From NCBI RefSeq assembly GCF_009695545.1, contig NZ_VUNS01000016.1, forward strand, positions 62,001-126,000: a stretch of DNA of 64,000 nucleotides. Direction: 5' to 3'. The notes below the pieces were generated by a model. It ran no database searches. It was given only the letters and a program-made list of their open reading frames with translations, and was not told the origin of the DNA. Positions 61,117 through 64,000 of this stretch are shown one piece after another. A program made the position numbers and the translations under genes. The stretch's first letter is position 1. Each line of letters begins with the position of its first letter. This stretch comes from Victivallis lenta (GTDB taxonomy: Bacteria; Verrucomicrobiota; Lentisphaeria; Victivallales; Victivallaceae).

Positions 61117-62256
61117 TCATTCGGAAAACTGTGGTGCGTCCATGCCGTTTTTCGTCAAATCCTTCACGCTTTCGCGTTCGATCAGATGTTGCGGAAAAAA
61201 GAGGTTGTGGTTCTTCGGCTTGAGTTTGCCGAGCACGATATCGACGGCGGTGCAGCCGAGCTTTTCGTAATCCATGGTCACGACGGTGAGCCCGGGCGTC
61301 AGATAGCGGTACAGATCGCGTTCGCCTTCGCCGATCACGCTGATCCGGTCCGGAACCGGCAGCCCGGCCTCTTTCAGCGTCTTGAGGGTGACCAGGGCAC
61401 CGCTCGACGATTTGTAGATCAGTGCGGTCAGGCCGAGCTTTTTGATCTGGTCGAGGTTGTTTTCCGTCAGCTGCACCGCCGCATCGAGCGAGCTCTCCCA
61501 GGAGCGGATTGTCGAACTGAAAATCCGCTCCGGCCCGAATTCGATTCCCTCGCGCTTCATTGCCGCAATCAGGGTTTTTCGGTACAGGTCGTTGTACTCG
61601 CTGCGCGGTTCGTTCCGGACGAAGCCGATCCGGCGGTGTCCCTTTCTCAGCAGGACTTCAACGGTTTTTTCGGCGCAGTTGACGGCGTCGGGGGAGAGGA
61701 TGTAAACGTTGTCCGGCAGGTAGTTCGCATAAAAATACATGCTGTCGACGACCACGATCGTCATCGGCAGGCTGCCGAGAGCCTCAAGCCGTTCGGCATC
61801 CATCCGGTCGGCGCCGACCAGCAGGATCAGGCCGGAGCAGTCGGATTGCGCCTTGACGAATTCGATCAGCGATTCGGTCGAGGTGTCCGGATAGATTTTG
61901 CAGTCGACCATATTACAGCCCTGAAGCCGGGAATAGTGCGCGATCGTGTGCACCATCTTCCAGGTGCTTTCATCCGGATAATCATTGTAGGCGAAGAGAA
62001 GGTTGCGGACTCCGGCGGCTTTCCCCTGCAGCCGTGCCACGGTTCTATGCTTGCCGGCGGCGACGATGCCGGAGCCCTGCCGGCGGACGATCACGCCGTC
62101 GTTTTCAAGTTCGGAGAGCGCCCGGTTCACGGTGGCGAGCGAGACATTGAACTGGTTCATCAGCTCGCGGACCGTCGGCATCCGCATCGCGGACTCCGGT
62201 TTGACCGCCACAGCCTCCAGATAGGATTTGACTTTCAGATATTTCAGCGGGGGCAT
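61117..62256 (-). CDS. GntR-HTH/LacI-type sensor regulator (module C)
   Basis: A 379-residue hybrid regulator: a GntR-like winged helix in residues 1-75 ([40 protein letters not shown]) joined to a PBP1-type ligand domain ([77 protein letters not shown]). It is the same design as the module A regulator, though the ligand domains differ. It is the first gene of module C, with a consensus-like promoter and a motif shared with module A. Confidence 0.88.
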   Translation of the reverse strand: MPPLKYLKVKSYLEAVAVKPESAMRMPTVRELMNQFNVSLATVNRALSELENDGVIVRRQGSGIVAAGKHRTVARLQGKAAGVRNLLFAYNDYPDESTWKMVHTIAHYSRLQGCNMVDCKIYPDTSTESLIEFVKAQSDCSGLILLVGADRMDAERLEALGSLPMTIVVVDSMYFYANYLPDNVYILSPDAVNCAEKTVEVLLRKGHRRIGFVRNEPRSEYNDLYRKTLIAAMKREGIEFGPERIFSSTIRSWESSLDAAVQLTENNLDQIKKLGLTALIYKSSSGALVTLKTLKEAGLPVPDRISVIGEGERDLYRYLTPGLTVVTMDYEKLGCTAVDIVLGKLKPKNHNLFFPQHLIERESVKDLTKNGMDAPQFSE

Positions 62257-62272
62257 GGCAATTTCCTGTTTT

Positions 62273-62284
62273 TTGTACCACTGT
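62273..62284. promoter_or_regulatory. Shared 12-base motif in module C promoter
   Basis: TTGTACCACTGT, followed at the same offset by ATAC, is identical to 18521-18532 in the module A promoter. It lies just downstream of the predicted start site. CCTGTTTT (62265-62272) and AAAACAGG (62307-62314) form a further inverted repeat around the promoter. Confidence 0.55.
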
Positions 62285-62296
62285 TGCGATACTATT

Positions 62297-62325
62297 ATTA
62301 TGAATCAAAACAGGTGAATTGTCAA
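62297..62325 (-). promoter_or_regulatory. Sigma70 promoter of module C
   Basis: On the minus strand TTGACA, 17 bp, CATAAT, 40 nt before the regulator ATG at 62256. Confidence 0.75.
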
Positions 62326-62367
62326 GAGCATGAAGAAAAAAAATCGGAAAATTCAAAGAAAGGCGTC

Positions 62368-62421
62368 ATGCCTGCAAACATGGGAAGGCGACTTTTGCCG
62401 TCTTTCACGTTTGCAGGCGTG
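62368..62421 (-). terminator. Long hairpin after the LemA-like gene
   Basis: CATGCCTGCAAACATG and CACGTTTGCAGGCGTG form a 16-bp stem with two G-U-type positions and an inner GGC/GCC helix. On the minus strand CTTTCTTTGAATTTT follows, so it probably ends the LemA-like transcript. Confidence 0.5.
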
Positions 62422-62438
62422 CAGCAGGAGATCCCGGG

Positions 62439-62897
62439 TCAGAACCGTTCCCGCGGTTCGAAACGGAAGAGCCGCATTGCCCAGTTCGCATCCGGATTTT
62501 CGACGATCCGGTTGTACTGTTCGAGACTGACCCGGCAGAGCCCGATGGTGTCGTCGAGCGTTTTTTCGAGTTCGTTGTACTCGGTCAATGGCTCCGGATC
62601 GGGTTCCTGCAGCTCCTTCACGACGGCGGCGGCTTCGGTGTCCATGCGGAGCTGTTCGGCGATCGGCGCGGAGAGCGGGAACTCCGGCAGGTCCGGCGCC
62701 AGCTGCCGCGCGAGTTCGGCACGCCGCTTCAGGATGATCCTGATGTGGGCGAGCTGGCGGTCCAGCTGGCTGCGGCGCATCGAAAGCGAGTTGTACAGGT
62801 AGATGAACAGGATGGCGACGGCGATCAACACGAATGCGATGATGCTCGTCGTACTCGAATAATCGGCGACATGGCCGAAAAACGCGGGTCCATTCAT
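62439..62897 (-). CDS. Short LemA-like membrane protein
   Basis: A 152-residue protein with one N-terminal membrane helix (IIAFVLIAVAILFIYLY) and then a LemA-like helical bundle: YNSLSMRRSQLDRQLAHIRI, LKRRAELARQL, EYNELEKTLDD, and the closing YNRIVENPDANWAMRLFRFE, which resembles the LemA end (YN, then P-N, then F-F). It is shorter than LemA (about 185). LemA proteins have an unclear role in the cell envelope. ATG 62897 has GGAGAAG 8 nt upstream; a TTG further upstream is less likely. It has its own promoter. Confidence 0.65.
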   Translation of the reverse strand: MNGPAFFGHVADYSSTTSIIAFVLIAVAILFIYLYNSLSMRRSQLDRQLAHIRIILKRRAELARQLAPDLPEFPLSAPIAEQLRMDTEAAAVVKELQEPDPEPLTEYNELEKTLDDTIGLCRVSLEQYNRIVENPDANWAMRLFRFEPRERF

Positions 62898-62931
62898 AAC
62901 GACGCTTCTCCTCTGATACAAGTTTGTCTAT

Positions 62932-62960
62932 AATGTACCGCGTTTTCCGGCACGGGTCAA
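62932..62960 (-). promoter_or_regulatory. Promoter of the LemA-like gene
   Basis: On the minus strand TTGACC, 17 bp, TACATT, inside the short gap after the GH5 gene. Confidence 0.4.
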
Positions 62961-62963
62961 GCG

Positions 62964-64000
62964 CTACTTCCGGTTGCGGCTCATATAGTCGGTCAGAAGC
63001 TTCATGCGCGGGGTTGATTCATACCGTGTTTTGTCGTCCGGGTCGGTGGAGTGCTCGGCGCTCCAGCCGTCCCATTCGCGGAACGCATGATAGGTCCAGT
63101 CCCAGCCGTACTCCTCGAAGAGATCGATATAGTCGGCCAGGTACTGTTCGGCGCCCGGCGCCCAGCGTGCGGCGCCGAACTCCCCGACATAGATCGGAAC
63201 CTTGTACTGCTGCTGGAATTTCACGACCGGTTCGAGCGACCGGCGCAGCATCTCCTTGTTCCACACGCGGCCGTCATGTTTCACGCCGGGATAGGCGCCG
63301 ACCATTTTTGCGCCGTGCACCCCCTGATGCGTGTATCCGTGCGGCAGGTAGCAGTGGACTGTGTAGATCGTGTTCGGCACATCGATCGGCCGGAGCGAAC
63401 CGAAACCGACCGGATTGCCGCCGACGGCACAGGCCACGATGATCGGCGTATCGGGATCGATTTCGCGGATCGCCTTTCCGATGCGTTCCGCCAGCCGGTT
63501 CCAGTCGAGTGCGCCGCCCGGCCGGTAAACGTAGGAGGGTTCCAGCGGCTCGTTCAGGATATCGTAGCCGTAGATGTTCGAATTCCCTTTGTAATGTCTG
63601 GCGATTTCGCGCCAGAGGTCGACGATCATATCCTGGGCTTCGGTTGTCCAGATGCCGACGTTCTGCAGGATTTCATTCATGGTGGCCGGTCCGCTGTGGA
63701 GGTCGATCACGACTTTGATGCCGTACTTTTCGAATTCAGGCAGGAGCCGGTCGAGATCCGCCATGCGCGCCTCGCCCCATTTCCGGTACTTTTCCGGCGT
63801 GTTGGCATCTCCGCCGCCTCCGAACTGGTAACGGACCAGATTCCCATGCCATTTTTCGCCGAATATGCGGATGGCGTCGTTGTCGCCGCGCAGGCTGCCG
63901 ACCATGGCGCCGCGGTACTGCGGGGTTTTCTGGAGCGGCTGTTCATTGATATAAGTGCAGGGGGAGGGAACCGGAACCAGCGTCAGCTTCACGTCCGCAT
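62964..64000 (-). CDS. GH5-type glycoside hydrolase (5' partial)
   Basis: The C-terminal 345 residues of a clan GH-A enzyme of the cellulase (GH5) type. The frame is open to the window edge (ADVKLTLVPVPSPC), so the start lies outside; the GTG at 63992 is an internal Val. Motifs: WHGNLVRYQF, KYGIKVVIDLHSGP, YGYDILNEPLEPS with the acid/base Glu, YTVHCYLPHGYTHQG, and PIYVGEFGAARWAP with the nucleophile Glu, then WDWTYHAFREWDGWS. Endo-glucanase or mannanase activity is likely. No pseudopilin or regulator gene is seen on this side. Confidence 0.85.
   Translation of the reverse strand, partial: ADVKLTLVPVPSPCTYINEQPLQKTPQYRGAMVGSLRGDNDAIRIFGEKWHGNLVRYQFGGGGDANTPEKYRKWGEARMADLDRLLPEFEKYGIKVVIDLHSGPATMNEILQNVGIWTTEAQDMIVDLWREIARHYKGNSNIYGYDILNEPLEPSYVYRPGGALDWNRLAERIGKAIREIDPDTPIIVACAVGGNPVGFGSLRPIDVPNTIYTVHCYLPHGYTHQGVHGAKMVGAYPGVKHDGRVWNKEMLRRSLEPVVKFQQQYKVPIYVGEFGAARWAPGAEQYLADYIDLFEEYGWDWTYHAFREWDGWSAEHSTDPDDKTRYESTPRMKLLTDYMSRNRK

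Overview
The window is a GC-rich, densely coded bacterial chromosome segment with 49 protein genes and no rRNA, tRNA, CRISPR array, transposase or phage gene that I can see. The best guess for the source is a Lentisphaerota (Victivallis-like) bacterium of the PVC group. This is an inference from three signs: Gram-negative envelope genes (BamA, MlaA, Arn-type lipid A genes); three prepilin-like proteins with an almost invariant [28 protein letters not shown] start and an H-x9-DG-like C-terminus; and many LacI/GntR/AraC regulators beside secreted glycosidases.

Layout. 1-4505 (+): housekeeping run manA (5' end missing), argS, an esterase, ruvC, tatD. 4718-9167 (-): tsaB, lysA, a cupin and a fused 2-hydroxyacyl-CoA dehydratase activator/dehydratase. 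9396-12521 (+): a SWIM/SNF2 helicase. 12630-17461: sugar-related genes (LacI regulator, GH4 glycosidase, AraC regulator, EamA-type transporter). 17573-18328: YebC. 18587-22706 (+): module A, regulator, pseudopilin, glycosidase. 23002-35692 (+): a long informational and envelope run, prs-rplY-pth-rpsF-ssb-rpsR-rplI-dnaB-bamA-mazG-arnB-arnT-arnC. 36059-40720: carB behind a long structured leader, then a GAF/PP2C phosphatase. 40911-49738 (+): a GH106-type rhamnosidase, a cytosolic (alpha/alpha)6 glycosidase, and three overlapping lipoprotein genes, the first an MlaA-serine hydrolase fusion. 49542-50531 (-): a GIN-domain lipoprotein. 50668-56126 (-): module B. 56587-62256 (-): module C. 62439-62897 (-): a LemA-like protein. 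62964 to the window end (-): a GH5-type glycosidase, 5' end missing.

The main result is a gene order that occurs three times: sugar-sensor-type regulator, then a prepilin-like H-x9-DG protein, then secreted glycosidase(s), always same-strand with gaps of 3-39 bp. Two of the regulator promoters (A and C) share an identical 12-base motif, TTGTACCACTGT. I propose these are self-regulated polysaccharide-use cassettes in which a dedicated pseudopilin works with its partner glycosidase. This is inferred from synteny only. The second unusual system is the MlaA-hydrolase fusion, which joins an outer-membrane phospholipid channel to a predicted lipase or esterase in one lipoprotein.

Starts were chosen from Shine-Dalgarno spacing, family length and overlap with the upstream stop. 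All function calls rest on motif recognition by eye; no database search was run.
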